A stretch of DNA of 64,000 bases from Cherax quadricarinatus (Eukaryota; Arthropoda; Malacostraca; Decapoda; Parastacidae): positions 2,555,652 to 2,619,651 of the forward strand of contig NC_091391.1 of NCBI RefSeq assembly GCF_038502225.1. The letters run 5' to 3'. Positions 31,571-43,500 of the stretch are shown one piece after another; position 1 is the first letter of the stretch, and every line of letters starts with the position of its first letter. The position numbers were made by a program, and so were the translations under genes. The notes beneath the pieces are model-generated. The model had not been told where the DNA came from and made no database searches. It saw nothing but the letters and a program-made list of their open reading frames with translations.

Positions 31571-32095
31571 CAGTTTGGGTTTCTTTATTGATCAAACAAT
31601 ATGCCTCAACAGTTAACCCTCTCAGGGTTGACAGGCCCTCTCCCAGACTTGTTCTCAGGGTCAAAAAATGTTCAAAAAAAAAAAAAAATGTTTTCTTATG
31701 AAAAGATAGTTTTTTTTTTTTAAATCTTATAGGCTAAACAAAAAATTTTTACCATCAATACTTACCGAGATATGGAGGCATGAAGTTGACAAAATGATTG
31801 GCATATGGTAACATCGCCGACTGCCGGTCACCCAGTTTTAGTTTATTTAGTTTTTTGGTAATATTTTCTATTATTTTTTTTATTTTTTTTTCTCAAGTAA
31901 CTTTTATGGCCTGTGAGACCAATATGAGCACTATTTTGTAAGTTTTTTCTCTTTATTTACTACACAATAACTGCACAAACACTGTTGTCCTTATATTGTT
32001 TATAATTGTTGTTTACACACACAAACAATATAAAATGTTGTTTATTAGTATTTTTCTATATTTTATATACACATATACAGTCACAGGGAATGTTT

Positions 32096-35050
32096 CTAGA
32101 AGTTCTGCAGCCTGTGGAACTCTTTGAAACATGGTGTCATGCACAGTGGTGTTTTACACTCCTCACACATAAAACATGGTGTCATGCACAGTGGTGTTTT
32201 ACACTCCTCACACATAAAACATGGTGTCATGCACAGTGGTGTTTTACACTCCTCACACATAAAACATGGTGTCATGCACAGTGGTGTTTTACACTCCTCA
32301 CACATAAAACATGGTGTCATGCACAGTAGTGTTTTACACTCCTCACACATAAAACATGGTGTCATGCACAGTGGTGTTTTACACTCCTCACACATAAAAC
32401 ATGGTGTCATGCACAGTGCTGTTTTACACTCCTCACACATAAAACATGGTGTCATGCACAGTGCTGTTTTACACTCCTCACACATAAAACATGGTGTCAT
32501 GCACAGTGCTGTTTTACACTCCTCACACATAAAACATGGTGTCATGCACAGTGGTGTTTTACACTCCTCACACATAAAACATGGTGTCATGCACAGTAGT
32601 GTTTTACACTCCTCACACATAAAACATGGTGTCATGCACAGTGGTGTTTTACACTCCTCACACATAAAACATGGTGTCATGCACAGTGCTGTTTTACACT
32701 CCTCACACATAAAACATGGTGTCATGCACAGTGGTGTTTTACACTCCTCACACATAAAACATGGTGTCATGCACAGTAGTGTTTTACACTCCTCACACAT
32801 AAAACATGGTGTCATGCACAGTGGTGTTTTACACTCCTCACACATAAAACATGGTGTCATGCACAGTGGTGTTTTACACTCCTCACACATAAAACATAGT
32901 GTCATGCACAGTGTTGTTTTACACTCCTCACACATAAAACATGGTGTCATGCACAGTAGTGTTTTACACTCCTCACACATAAAACATGGTGTCATGCACA
33001 GTGGTGTTTTACACTCCTCACACATAAAACATGGTGTCATGCACAGTGCTGTTTTACACTCCTCACACATAAAACATGGTGTCATGCACAGTGGTGTTTT
33101 ACACTCCTCACACATAAAACATGGTGTCATGCACAGTGCTGTTTTACACTCCTCACACATAAAACATGGTGTCATGCACAGTGCTGTTTTACACTCCTCA
33201 CACATAAAACATGGTGTCATGCACAGTGGTGTTTTACACTCCTCACACATAAAACATGGTGTCATGCACAGTGGTGTTTTACACTCCTCACACATAAAAC
33301 ATGGTGTCATGCACAGTGGTGTTTTGCACTCCTCACACATAAAACATGGTGTCATGCACAGTGGTGTTTTACACTCCTCACACATAAAACATGGTGTCAT
33401 GCACAGTGCTGTTTTACACTCCTCACACATAAAACATGGTGTCATGCACAGTGCTGTTTTACACTCCTCACACATAAAACATGGTGTCATGCACAGTGGT
33501 GTTTTACACTCCTCACACATAAAACATGGTGTCATGCACAGTGGTGTTTTACACTCCTCACACATAAAACATGGTGTCATGCACAGTGCTGTTTTACACT
33601 CCTCACACATAAAACATGGTGTCATGCACAGTGCTGTTTTACACTCCTCACACATAAAACATGGTGTCATGCACAGTGGTGTTTTACACTCCTCACACAT
33701 AAAACATGGTGTCATGCACAGTGGTGTTTTACACTCCTCACACATAAAACATGGTGTCATGCACAGTGGTGTTTTACACTCCTCACACATAAAACATGGT
33801 GTCATGCACAGTGCTGTTTTACACTCCTCACACATAAAACATGGTGTCATGCACAGTGCTGTTTTACACTCCTCACACATAAAACATGGTGTCATGCACA
33901 GTGGTGTTTTACACTCCTCAAACATAAAACATGGTGTCATGCACAGTGGTGTTTTACACTCCTCACACATAAAACATGGTGTCATGCACAGTGCTGTTTT
34001 ACACTCCTCACACATAAAACATGGTGTCATGCACAGTGCTGTTTTACATTCCTCACACATAAAACATGGTGTCATGCACAGTGCTGTTTTACACTCCTCA
34101 CACATAAAACATGGTGTCATGCACAGTGGTGTTTTACACTCCTCACACATAAAACATGGTGTCATGCACAGTGCTGTTTTACACTCCTCACACATAAAAC
34201 ATGGTGTCATGCACAGTGCTGTTTTACACTCCTCACACATAAAACATGGTGTCATGCACAGTGCTGTTTTACACTCCTCACACACAAAACATGGTGTCAT
34301 GCACAGTGCTGTTTTACACTCCTCACACATAAAACATGGTGTCATGCACAGTGGTGTTTTACACTCCTCACACATAAAACATGGTGTCATGCACAGTGCT
34401 GTTTTACACTCCTCACACATAAAACATGGTGTCATGCACAGTGCTGTTTTACACTCCTCACACATAAAGCATGGTGTCATGCACAGTGGTGTTTTACACT
34501 CCTCACACATAAAACATGGTGTCATGCACAGTGGTGTTTTACACTCCTCACACATAAAACATGGTGTCATGCACAGTGCTGTTTTACACTCCTCACACAT
34601 AAAACATGGTGTCATGCACAGTGCTGTTTTACACTCCTCACACATAAAACATGGTGTCATGCACAGTGGTGTTTTACACTCCTCACACATAAAACATGGT
34701 GTCATGCACAGTGGTGTTTTACACTCCTCACACATAAAACATGGTGTCATGCACAGTGCTGTTTTACACTCCTCACACATAAAACATGGTGTCATGCACA
34801 GTGCTGTTTTACACTCCTCACACATAAAACATGGTGTCATGCACAGTGCTGTTTTACACTCCTCACACATAAAACATGGTGTCATGCACAGTGGTGTTTT
34901 ACACTCCTCACACATAAAACATGGTGTCATGCACAGTGGTGTTTTACACTCCTCACACATAAAACATGGTGTCATGCACAGTGGTGTTTTACACTCCTCA
35001 CACATAAAACATGGTGTCATGCACAGTGGTGTTTTACACTCCTCACACAT
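32096..35050 (-). CDS. 65-copy cysteine-knuckle array ending piggyBac transposase
   Basis: 984 codons without a stop: 65 exact 15-residue units MCEECKTPLCMTPCF followed by KEFHRLQNF and a stop. Copy 2 has the unexpanded equivalent (MCEECKVPLCMVPCF then KEFHKLQQF), which is the end of the piggyBac C-terminal cysteine-rich domain that binds DNA ends through zinc. Each unit has C-x2-C-x4-C-x3-C, giving about 260 cysteines. Variation is almost confined to residue 8 (Pro, Ala or rarely Leu/Thr); single exceptions are a Cys to Phe and a Met to Val. Upstream, RDTRF joins the array in the frame of the transposase, except for one shift in an eight-T run at 35081-35088. I cannot tell whether it is ever translated. 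It may be a purely DNA-level minisatellite that stayed open because 45 is a multiple of three. Confidence 0.8.
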   Translation of the reverse strand: MCEECKTPLCMTPCFMCEECKTPLCMTPCFMCEECKTPLCMTPCFMCEECKTPLCMTPCFMCEECKTALCMTPCFMCEECKTALCMTPCFMCEECKTALCMTPCFMCEECKTPLCMTPCFMCEECKTPLCMTPCFMCEECKTALCMTPCFMCEECKTALCMTPCFMCEECKTPLCMTPCFMCEECKTPLCMTPCFMCEECKTALCMTPCFMCEECKTALCMTPCFMCEECKTPLCMTPCFMCEECKTALCMTPCFVCEECKTALCMTPCFMCEECKTALCMTPCFMCEECKTALCMTPCFMCEECKTPLCMTPCFMCEECKTALCMTPCFMCEECKTALCMTPCFMCEECKTALCMTPCFMCEECKTPLCMTPCFMFEECKTPLCMTPCFMCEECKTALCMTPCFMCEECKTALCMTPCFMCEECKTPLCMTPCFMCEECKTPLCMTPCFMCEECKTPLCMTPCFMCEECKTALCMTPCFMCEECKTALCMTPCFMCEECKTPLCMTPCFMCEECKTPLCMTPCFMCEECKTALCMTPCFMCEECKTALCMTPCFMCEECKTPLCMTPCFMCEECKTPLCMTPCFMCEECKTPLCMTPCFMCEECKTPLCMTPCFMCEECKTALCMTPCFMCEECKTALCMTPCFMCEECKTPLCMTPCFMCEECKTALCMTPCFMCEECKTPLCMTPCFMCEECKTLLCMTPCFMCEECKTTLCMTLCFMCEECKTPLCMTPCFMCEECKTPLCMTPCFMCEECKTLLCMTPCFMCEECKTPLCMTPCFMCEECKTALCMTPCFMCEECKTPLCMTPCFMCEECKTLLCMTPCFMCEECKTPLCMTPCFMCEECKTALCMTPCFMCEECKTALCMTPCFMCEECKTALCMTPCFMCEECKTPLCMTPCFMCEECKTLLCMTPCFMCEECKTPLCMTPCFMCEECKTPLCMTPCFMCEECKTPLCMTPCFMCEECKTPLCMTPCFKEFHRLQNF
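32126..35050. repeat. 45-bp minisatellite, 65 copies
   Basis: The DNA view of the array: unit aaaacatggtgtcatgcaca plus gtggtgttttacactcctca plus cacat, 2,925 bp in total. The only frequent difference is gtggtg / gtgctg / gtagtg. Because the period is divisible by three, the plus strand is also open for 1010 codons, which is an artefact. Confidence 0.97.
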
Positions 35051-37239
35051 AAAACGAGTGTCTCTGCGTTGTTGTGGGCGTTTTTTTTATATGTTCACAG
35101 ATGTAACACCTCTTCTGAGCCTTTTTCTTGAAAGCAGTAGCAGGCAGTTTTACTAGGAAGTGATCACCATGCTTCAGACGAGAAGGTAGTTGTTGATAAT
35201 TTAGTGGGTGGTCTATTGCAGGTGTTGTTCCTTGGTACTTGAATAATAGTAATAATAGTATTTGTCTGATGACAGACAAACAAAATTTGCCATATGCTGG
35301 TTTGTTTCTGGTCCTCATCTTATACATATTATAAGCATTGAGCATGGAAATGTCCAGAAGATGGAAAAAGAGTTTTATGTACCACTTATAACTCTTGCAA
35401 ACACAATCAGCAAACTCAATCTGTATGTCACATTTGTCCACTGAGTGCATATTGAGGGTGTAATCAATCACAGCTGCAGGTTTTAGAATGGATTCATTGC
35501 TGTCTCTATGCTGCCTGCCAGTGTTTGCCATTTCATTAGGGTGAACTGATGACAACAGTATGTATAACATCTCATTTGTCATGCCACCAAAATGCCATGA
35601 TGTCATTGGTAGCAAACGCCTGCACCTCACCTCTACGAGTGCCAGCGTCAAACCTGGGCATATGTTTACGATTTGCTCGCACTGTGCCACACACATCTGT
35701 CATGTTCACTCGCAAAAAATCACTGAGTGAGGGGCTTGTGTACCAGTTATCAGTATATAATATATGCCCCTTACCAAGGTATGGTTCTATCATTGTTCTA
35801 ACCACATCACCAGAGATGCCCAATAACTTCCTGGTATTTTGCAATGTATAACTTCCAGTGTACACAATAATATCCAATACAAGACCACTGTAGCAGTCAC
35901 AAAGCACAAACAACTTTATACCAAAGCGTTTCTTCTTGCTTGGTATGTACTGCTTGAAAGTCTTCCTTTGAACAGAATCAAAGACTCGTCAATTATGAGC
36001 TTCCTGAAGGGATAAAAATACATATTGAATTTATCTTTCAGATACACAAACACATTCCTAATCTTAAATAACCTGTCGTTTCTGTCAGGCCTGGTTTTGT
36101 CTGAGAAGTGAAGCATACGTAATAGTAGCACAAATCTTCACTCCCATTATATCACTGAAACCTGGAGTTGCAATCAGGCGATCTGTTGACCAGTATGATT
36201 TCACATTGTGCTTCTGCACATGTGGCATAAGCATTATTGTGGCAAAGAAAAGATACATCTCAGCCACAGCTGTCTCCTTCCACTGGTGTAGACGTGATTT
36301 TGGTGAAAGTATTGTGTTTGCCATGGTGTACTCGTAGTATCTGTTGCTTTCCCTGACAATAATTTCCATCAGGGGTTCGTCAAAGAATAGCTTGAAACAT
36401 TCCAGTTCACTGCCATTGTTCCCCAGTGTACAAGATGGCCGTATTCCACTTTGGCTTTCATCAAACTGGTTGGGATTTGGAACAAAATTGGCAGCTTCCT
36501 GCCAATCCCAGGTGCGGTCTGCTGGTGGGTACTGGACATTGACAGGTGGTTGTGGTTGTGGAGGTTGTGGATGTAGAGGCTGGTGTTGTGGGTGGGTGGG
36601 GGATGGTGGCCTTTGTTGAAGATCAGCTGAGGCAGTGGTGTGGGTGGCAGCGTGGGTGGCAGTATGGCCCACTGCTGGTGCCTCACGGCTGGCACCACCA
36701 CTACCACCACCATGCACATTTTCCATCCCACTTGCAACACTATCATATCTTCATTTTCACTGTCTGTTCCTGTTGTACAGCCACGGGATGTACTCCGAGA
36801 TGTACTCCTTCCCCTTGGAATAGCATATGGCCCACTACCAGAGGGCATATATCGTCGTATATACTGACGCTTCACTGGAGAATATTCCACTTCACTATCA
36901 CTACTGGAACTGTTTTCAAGAGCTTGTAGTTCATATTCACTATCACTATCATCACCAATGCTCACATCTGAGTCTGGGATTTGGGGAAATAGGAGTTTCC
37001 TCTTTGATTCTGGTACAACTGAATGTGAACAAGACGGCCCAGCAGCAGAGGTGGAAGGCTGAGGGTCGTCTGGGTTTTCCTCACTATTACCTGTATTATG
37101 GTCATTAGTTTTGGTCACAAACTCGCCCAAAACCTTGAAACTCATCTTCACTGGCACTTCCATCTGTATTAGAACTGTCACGGAGGAACAAAATTGCCCC
37201 AGTTCGCCGAGGAGTGAGGAGCTTCTTACCGCGAGGCAT
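35043..37239 (-). pseudogene. piggyBac transposase, copy 1, multiply frameshifted
   Basis: Start MPRGKK at 37239. Order of parts: acidic, Ser-rich disordered N-terminus (ENPDDPQPSTSAAGPSC, SSSSDSEVEYSPVKRQY, PRGRSTSRSTSRG); Pro/His/Gln-rich linker; then the DDE transposase domain (FFDEPLMEIIVRESNRYYEY, KSYWSTDRLIATPGF). The three catalytic Asp positions are all visible: LIIDESLILFKGRL, HILYTDNWYTSP and MHSVDKCDIQIEF. They lie in three different frames because of breaks near 37150, 36735, 36110, 35915 and 35690. KWYIKLFFHLLDISMLNAYN and CYIC lead to the cysteine-rich end, which continues as the 65-copy array. The reaction of the intact family is cut-and-paste at TTAA. This copy cannot make the enzyme. 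Confidence 0.92.
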
Positions 37240-37474
37240 GGTGAACAAGGTCTACTAAAATGGCATTCCCACAATGCGCCACTGGGTCCCAGATTTTTTT
37301 TCTACCATGCACACCGACCACACACACCCATTCTCTCACATCTAGGCCTATCAGCCTTTTCCCGTGAGATTTGAAGGCGCTAGAACTTATGCGTACTAGT
37401 ACGTCAATAACCCTGGTGCGTAAGCCGTACTAGTACGTTGGAAACCCTGAAAGGGTTAATTATGCTGAACAGTT

Positions 37475-37528
37475 CAAATGTCTGGAGATGGGAAGTACAG
37501 TGCCTGCACTGTGAAGGAGGGGTGTTGA
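37475..37528 (+). mobile_element. RTE 3' UTR fragment, left piece
   Basis: ctggagatgggaagtacagt through gaaggaggggtgttga. It continues at 44174-44314; the two pieces are separated by the 6.6-kb foldback composite and share the 12-bp repeat GAGGGGTGTTGA. Confidence 0.88.
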
Positions 37529-38384
37529 TTGTAGATGAATGGTTCAGAGAACCGACACGTTGATAAATTAGACATATGTGCAACTCTTGGGTACCTTTAC
37601 TGAGGAAACGTTTTGTCAAACAGTGGCTTCATCAGTCCATACAAAGGAGAAACATGAAGAACAGGAGGAGAGTGAGGTAATCAGTTCCTCAACCTTGAGT
37701 CGATGTGGTCAGTCCATCAATCTTGAATAGAATACAGCATATATGTGTGGAGAAGCAGCTTATAAACCGTAGGCAGGAGAGGTGCAGCAGTCGTAGGTGG
37801 TGTCACATTTTTTCCAATGTGGAAGTAGGTCATGCCTAATATAGTCAGAGCGGGAGTGGGAGGGGCCGCAACCACTAGTCACATAATGGCATATTTTATT
37901 CATTCTAGAGTATATATCATGTTTCTGTGATATTTATATTATTTATTATGTTATATTAGATGAACTGTGATAGATAAATAAGCCGTAGAGTTGATATTAG
38001 CGTCATATTGAAGTATTTTGTCCTGCCTCCAGAGAGTAGGAATTCCGCTGGAATGGATTAATGGCATTCAATTAATTTAAATTAGGAAAAGTTACTTGAT
38101 ATATGAGCAAATTGAGTTACGAGCTAGGTCACAGAACAGATTAAACTTTTAAGTCAAGGTTCCACTGTATACCAGAAATTTTATAAATGGTGCAAAGGTG
38201 ACATTAAAACAATATTGAAGATGGTCAGCATAAACTCACTACCATTACAGTATGCTCCTCACTTAGCGATGAATTCTTTTAAAGACGTGGTCTCAGGAAC
38301 AGTACTCCATCGTTAAGGGAGGAGAGGCTGTATTATCAACACTTTGATATCAGTTATGTTGAAAATGATATATAACACCAATAA

Positions 38385-38785
38385 GTTGAAGAGTAAGGCA
38401 CATGTGCAACAGTTGGATATCTTCATTGTTGATCAAAATGTTTTGCCTACACAGCAGGGTTCTTCAGTCAAGTAGAGGCAGCAAGCATAGTGCTCCTCCT
38501 CCTCTTAAATCATCCAGACCTTCCTAGCTCACCTCCAGCAGCATTTAAGACTCCATTCTCATCCCTCAGCTTCGTACTATTCCAGACTATGGGACTGACC
38601 ACCAGGCTGAGGGACTGACCACCTTGAATATTATTTTTCCAAGGTTGATGGACTGATTATATCGTCTTTACTTCAGTACCACACCTGCTGTCTTTGTATT
38701 TGACTGAAGAAGCCTACTGTGAAGGTGAAACATTTCAATCAACAATAAAGATACGCAACTGTTGCACATGTGTCTTACTCTTCAA
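38385..38785. mobile_element. Foldback-type element (arm R copy)
   Basis: Inverted duplicate of 18035-18436; same inverted ends and aataaagatac blocks. Confidence 0.85.
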
Positions 38786-39057
38786 CTAAGATATCAATAT
38801 TACTGGAAGTGACAGCGAATAAGTTAATATTACCAAAGCAAACACAAACACATGTGACAAACCTCGTGACTGTGGTGGTTTTTTCAGAGGTGTGTACACA
38901 ACCAACAGTACACACATGTACACATTCCACATACAGTACACACCCAGAAGAAATCCGCCAGTATTCTGGATTTCCAGTTGTCCGAAAGTATAATCCCACA
39001 TCCACATGCCATCATGCAGCTGTTGACAAAATAAAATAATAATAATAATAATCATAG

Positions 39058-39655
<598 letters not shown>

Positions 39656-40019
39656 TAGGAACCTCTTCTCCTGTATAAATTACCAAATTTAAAAAGAAAA
39701 ACTTTCATTTTTGTTTTTTAGGTCACCCTACCTTGATGGAATACAGCCAGTGTGTTGAAAGAAGAATAATAATTGTAACAATAATGTAATTCAAGATGTA
39801 ATTAACAGAGACAGGGTCCTCCTTCAGATGTATTTCTGAGTGAAGTGGAGGCCGTGATTACACTGCCTTTTTCCCACTCACCTCCTGCAACATTGTATAG
39901 CTCCTGATGAGGCACTGGTTGCAGAGTGAAAGACCTAGAGTTAGCCCTTTCATATCCCCCTCCCTGTGAATACTTCAGGATTTTGTGTTTACCTGGAGTT
40001 TACCTGGAGAGAGTTCCGG

Positions 40020-41650
40020 GGGTCAACGCCCCCGCGGCCCGGTCTGTGACCAGGCCTCCTGGTGGATCAGAGCCTGATCAACCAGGCTGTTACTGCTGGC
40101 TGCACGCAAACCAACGTACGAGCCACAGCCCCACTGGCCAGGAACCGACTTTAGGTGCTTGTCCAGTGCCAGCTTGAAGACTGCCAGGGGTCTGTTGGTA
40201 ATCCCCCTTATGTATGCTGGGAGGCAGTTGAACAGTCTCGGGCCCCTGACACTTATTGTATGGTCTCTTAAAGTGCTAGTGACACCCCTGCTTTACATTG
40301 GGGGGATGTTGCATCTTCTGCCAAGTCTTTTGCTTTCGTAGTGAGTGATTTTCGTGTGCAAGTTCGGTACTAGTCCCTCTAGGATTTTCCAGGTGTATAT
40401 AATCATGTATCTCTCCCGCCTGCATTCCAGGGAATACAGGTTTAGGAACCTCAAGCGCTCCAAGTAATTGAGGTGTTTTATCTCCGTTATGCGTGCCATG
40501 AAGGTTCTCTGTACATTTTCTAGGTCAGCAATTTCACCTGCCTTGAAAGGTGCTGTTAGTGTGCAGCAATATTCCAGCCTAGATAGAACAAGTGACCTGA
40601 AGAGTGTCATAATGGGCTTGGCCTCCCTAGTTTTGAAGGTTCTCATTATCCATCCTGTCATTTTTCTAGCAGATGCGATTGATACAATGTTATGGTCCTT
40701 GAAGGTGAGATCCTCTGACATGATCACTCCCAGGTCTTTGATGTTGGTGTTTCGCTCTATTTTGTGGCCAGAATTTGTTTTGTACTCTGATGAAGATTTA
40801 ATTTCCTCGTGTTTACCATATCTGAGTAATTAAAATTTCTCATCGTTGAACTTTATATTGTTTTCTGCAGCCCACTGAAAGATTTGGTTGATGTCCGCCT
40901 GGAGCCTTGCAGTGTCTGCAATGGAAGACACTGTCATGCAGATTCGGGTGTCATCTGCAAAGGAAGACACGGTGCTGTGGCTGACATCCTTGTCTATGTC
41001 AGATATGAGGATGAGGAACAAGATGGGAGCGAGTACTGTGCCTTGTGGAACAGAGCTTTTCACCGTAGCTGCCTTGGACTTTACTCTGTTGACTACTACT
41101 CTCTGTGTTCTGTTAGTGAGGAAATTATAGATCCATCGGTGGCCCGGTGGCCTGGTGGCTAAAGCTCCCGCTTCACACACGGAGGGCCCGGGTTCGATTC
41201 CCGGCGGGTGGAAACATTCGACACGTTTCCTTACACCTGTTGTCCTGTTCACCTAGCAGCAAATAGGTACCTGGGTGTTAGTCGACTGGTGTGGGTCGCA
41301 TCCTGGGGGACAAGATTAAGGACCCCAATGGAAATAAGTTAGACAGTCCTCGATGACGCACTGACTTTCTTGGGTTATCCTGGGTGGCTAACCCTCCGGG
41401 GTTAAAAATCCGAACGAAATCTTATCTTATCTTATCTTATCGACCGACTTTTCCTGTTATTCCTTTAGCACGCATTTTGTGCGCTAGTACGCCATGGTCA
41501 CACTTGTCGAAGGCTTTTGCAAAGTCTGTATATATTACATCTGCATTCTTTTTGCCTTCTAGTGCATCTAGGACCTTGTCGTAGTGATCCAATAGTTGAG
41601 ACAGACAGGAGCGACCTGTTCTAAACCCATGTTGCCCTGGGTTGTGTAAC
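40020..41650 (-). pseudogene. CR1-like reverse transcriptase, two in-frame stops
   Basis: Minus strand from 41650: HNPGQHGFRTGRSC, then YTDFAKAFDKCDHGVL (motif A), the SINE, then SSVPQGTVLAPILFL (motif B) and SSFADDTRICMTV (FADD, motif C). A TAA at about 40830 follows NNIKFNDEKF, and the same frame continues through EDLTFKDHN, the LEYCCTLTAPFKAGEIADLE block and LRFLNLYSLECRRERYMIIY. A second stop after NIPPM at 40293 interrupts the last ~80 residues. Few changes separate it from a readable frame, so it is a recent insertion, agreeing with its absence from arm L. The homologous 61-kb copy has Lys in place of the second stop. Confidence 0.88.
41143..41445 (+). mobile_element. tRNA-derived SINE, full length
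   Basis: The head has an A-box-like TGGCCTGGTGG and a perfect B-box GGTTCGATTCC, so it descends from a tRNA and is probably transcribed by Pol III. A body follows with acctgggtgttagtcgactg and gacagtcctcgatgacgcac, then a (ATCTT)n tail. Short duplicate atcg sequences flank it inside the LINE. Other copies: 61366-61670 (minus), 10551-10782 (truncated). Confidence 0.92.
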
Positions 41651-41657
41651 TGATGGG

Positions 41658-42300
41658 TGTGTATATATACTTACATATATGGTTGCAGGTGTCAAGGCAC
41701 AGTTTCTGGTCCTGCCTCTTCACTGGTTGCTACTAGATCCACTCACTCCTGGCTTCAAGAGTCTTACTGTACCTCTTCTTTTAACTGTGCATGGGTGCTG
41801 CCTCTACCACTTCACTCTCCAGACTGTTACTTCTTGACAACTCTAAGGCTGAAGAAATATTCCCTAACATCCGTAAGACTCATCTAAGTTTTCAATTTCC
41901 ACCTGTGCCCTTTTCTTTCTTTTTCCCATCTTGGAAGCATTCTGTCCCAGTTTACTCTGTCAATTCCTCTCGGTAATTTTATGTCATTATCATATATTCC
42001 CTAGTCCTCCTGTGTCATCAAGTTGAGTTCCCTTAACCTGTCCTCACAGGACATACCACTTAGCTCGGGGATTAGTCTTGTTGCAAACCTCTGCACATTC
42101 TCCAATTTCTTGATATGCTTGACCAGGTGTGGGTTTCATACTGGTGCTGCATACTCCAATATGGGCCTGATACACAGTAAACAGTGTCATGAATAACTCC
42201 TTACTTAGATATCGAAAAGTTATTCTTAGGTTTGCCAGGCGTCCATATGCTTCAACAGTTATTTTGTTGATGTGAGTCTTAGGGAATATGCTTGGTATGA
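41658..42300 (-). pseudogene. CR1-like LINE C-terminal fragment (arm R copy)
   Basis: Inverted duplicate of 16190-16835, with the same KKLENVQRFATRLIPELSGM region on the minus strand (near 42055-42110). Confidence 0.8.
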
Positions 42301-42324
42301 TACCAAAACACTGTTCTCCTTGAG

Positions 42325-42690
42325 TGAGGTTTGCTTATACAGCAGATGAGGTTCTGGGCTACTGTAGGGACCTTCTTATGCAGCAGATGAGGTTTTGGGA
42401 TACTGTAGGGCCCAGCTTATACAGCAGTTTAAGTTCTGGGTTACTTTAGGGACCTCCTTATACAGCAGGTTAAGTTCCAGGCTACTGTAGGGCCCTGCTT
42501 ATGCAGCAGGTTAGGTTCTGGGCTACGGTAGGTCCCACTTGTGCAGCAGGTACCGGGCTACTGTAGGGCCCCACTTATAGAGCAGGTCAGGTTCTAGGTT
42601 AATGTAGGGACCCACTTATATAGTAGTTTAGGTTCTGGGCTACTGTAGGCACCTGCTTATACAGCAGGTTAGGTTCCCGGCTACTGCTGT
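42325..42690. repeat. ~38-41-bp minisatellite (arm R copy)
   Basis: Inverted duplicate of 15810-16185 with some unit differences. Confidence 0.9.
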
Positions 42691-42794
42691 AAAGCAAAAA
42701 TATCTGTAAAGCGAAAATTGCTGTAAAGTGAATCATAGCTTTTTTCACTTTCAAATGAATATAAAATTCTGATGAAATGTTTACGCTATCATAT

Positions 42795-43165
42795 ATTAAC
42801 TCTTAAACTGTCCATACATAGATCTACATTTTCCCTGCCAGTGCTCCGAATATTTTGAAAAACAAAATTTTTTTTTTTTTTATTAAAGAGGGCAATTTTC
42901 TGTGTGTAATAAGAGCCCCAAAAAATTTTAAGGGCCAGTACTTACCGAGATATAAGAACGCAAAGGTGGCACTGGATGCTCACCAGACGGCAACATCGAG
43001 TCCTGCCGCTCACAAAAATGTTGCCGATATACCTTTTTTCTCGTTTTTATTTTAATTTATATAATTTTTATGTTCTGATAATTACAATTTATAGTAGTTC
43101 TTGTGATTTCATAGCCAATCTGACACTAATATTAGGTACTGAAATAGTACTCAAATAGTCACAAA
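42795..43165 (+). mobile_element. piggyBac-like fragment, uninterrupted by the LINE
   Basis: ttaactcttaaactgtcc at 42798, then gtgctccgaatattttgaaa, a T run, ggccagtacttaccgagata and gcaacatcgagtcctgcc. This is the empty-site version of the place where the RTE LINE sits in arm L. Confidence 0.7.
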
Positions 43166-43409
43166 CACCACCAGGTGAACATTTTCACCTGCCTTGGTCA
43201 CATATTATTGTCTAGAATATATACAAAGTAATTATAGGTCTCAGCAATGTTTTAGACATGCTGGAGTATGTACGAAACTCCTTGAAGTATGATGCTAAGA
43301 CGAGTGTCAGTAAACTGATGACAGTGATGCAGTGGAATGACAACTGATAATCGTGCACTGCTCCAGGAAACCCTGGCATTATTTGTTTTCACTGTTACAC
43401 ACAAACATG

Positions 43410-43500
43410 CATGTCTGTCAGTCTATCTATCTGTCTGTCTGTGTATCTGTCTTTCTGTCTGCCTGTGTGTGTCTGTCTTTCCATCTGCTTATCTTTGTCT
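43410..43500. repeat. TGTC-type tetranucleotide repeat (arm R copy)
   Basis: Inverted duplicate of 11375-11455. Confidence 0.9.

Larger units (their letters stand above)
31613..37459 (-). mobile_element. piggyBac element, copy 1, with expanded C-terminus
   Basis: 5.85 kb bounded by TTAA (31613-31616 and 37456-37459) with terminal repeats TTAACCCTCTCAGGGTT and, complemented, TTAACCCTTTCAGGGTT. The transposase is on the minus strand, starting at 37239. About half the length is a 45-bp array that lies inside the coding region. Without the array the element would be about 2.9 kb, close to copy 2. The transposase frame is broken in several places, so this copy is dead as an enzyme source, but both ends are present and it might be moved in trans. 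Confidence 0.92.
39988..41657 (-). mobile_element. CR1-like LINE, 5'-truncated, inserted in arm R only
   Basis: Minus strand. The 3' end at 39988 carries the tandem ttacctggagtttacctgga tail. The empty site is visible in arm L near 16843 (ttttgtgtgtgtatatat), where the flanks are continuous. A SINE (41143-41445) is inserted within it. Related copies are 4225-7480 and 61110-61945. Confidence 0.9.

Noticed and set aside
32124..35156. A 1010-codon plus-strand frame (HIKHGVMHS repeats)
   Set aside because: It is the antisense reading of the 45-bp array, open only because the unit is divisible by three. The minus strand is the one continuous with the transposase and its normal C-terminal tail.
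35549..35851. Plus-strand frames across both transposases (also 56059-56923)
   Set aside because: Antisense shadows of the DDE domain; the minus-strand reading has the catalytic motifs.
36344..36929. Gly/Val-rich plus-strand frames
   Set aside because: They are antisense shadows of the Pro/His/Gln-rich linker of the piggyBac transposase.
41143..41220. A tRNA gene
   Set aside because: A- and B-boxes are present, but the sequence runs on into a SINE body and ATCTT tail and does not fold as a full tRNA with an acceptor stem by eye; the same head recurs at 61590-61665.
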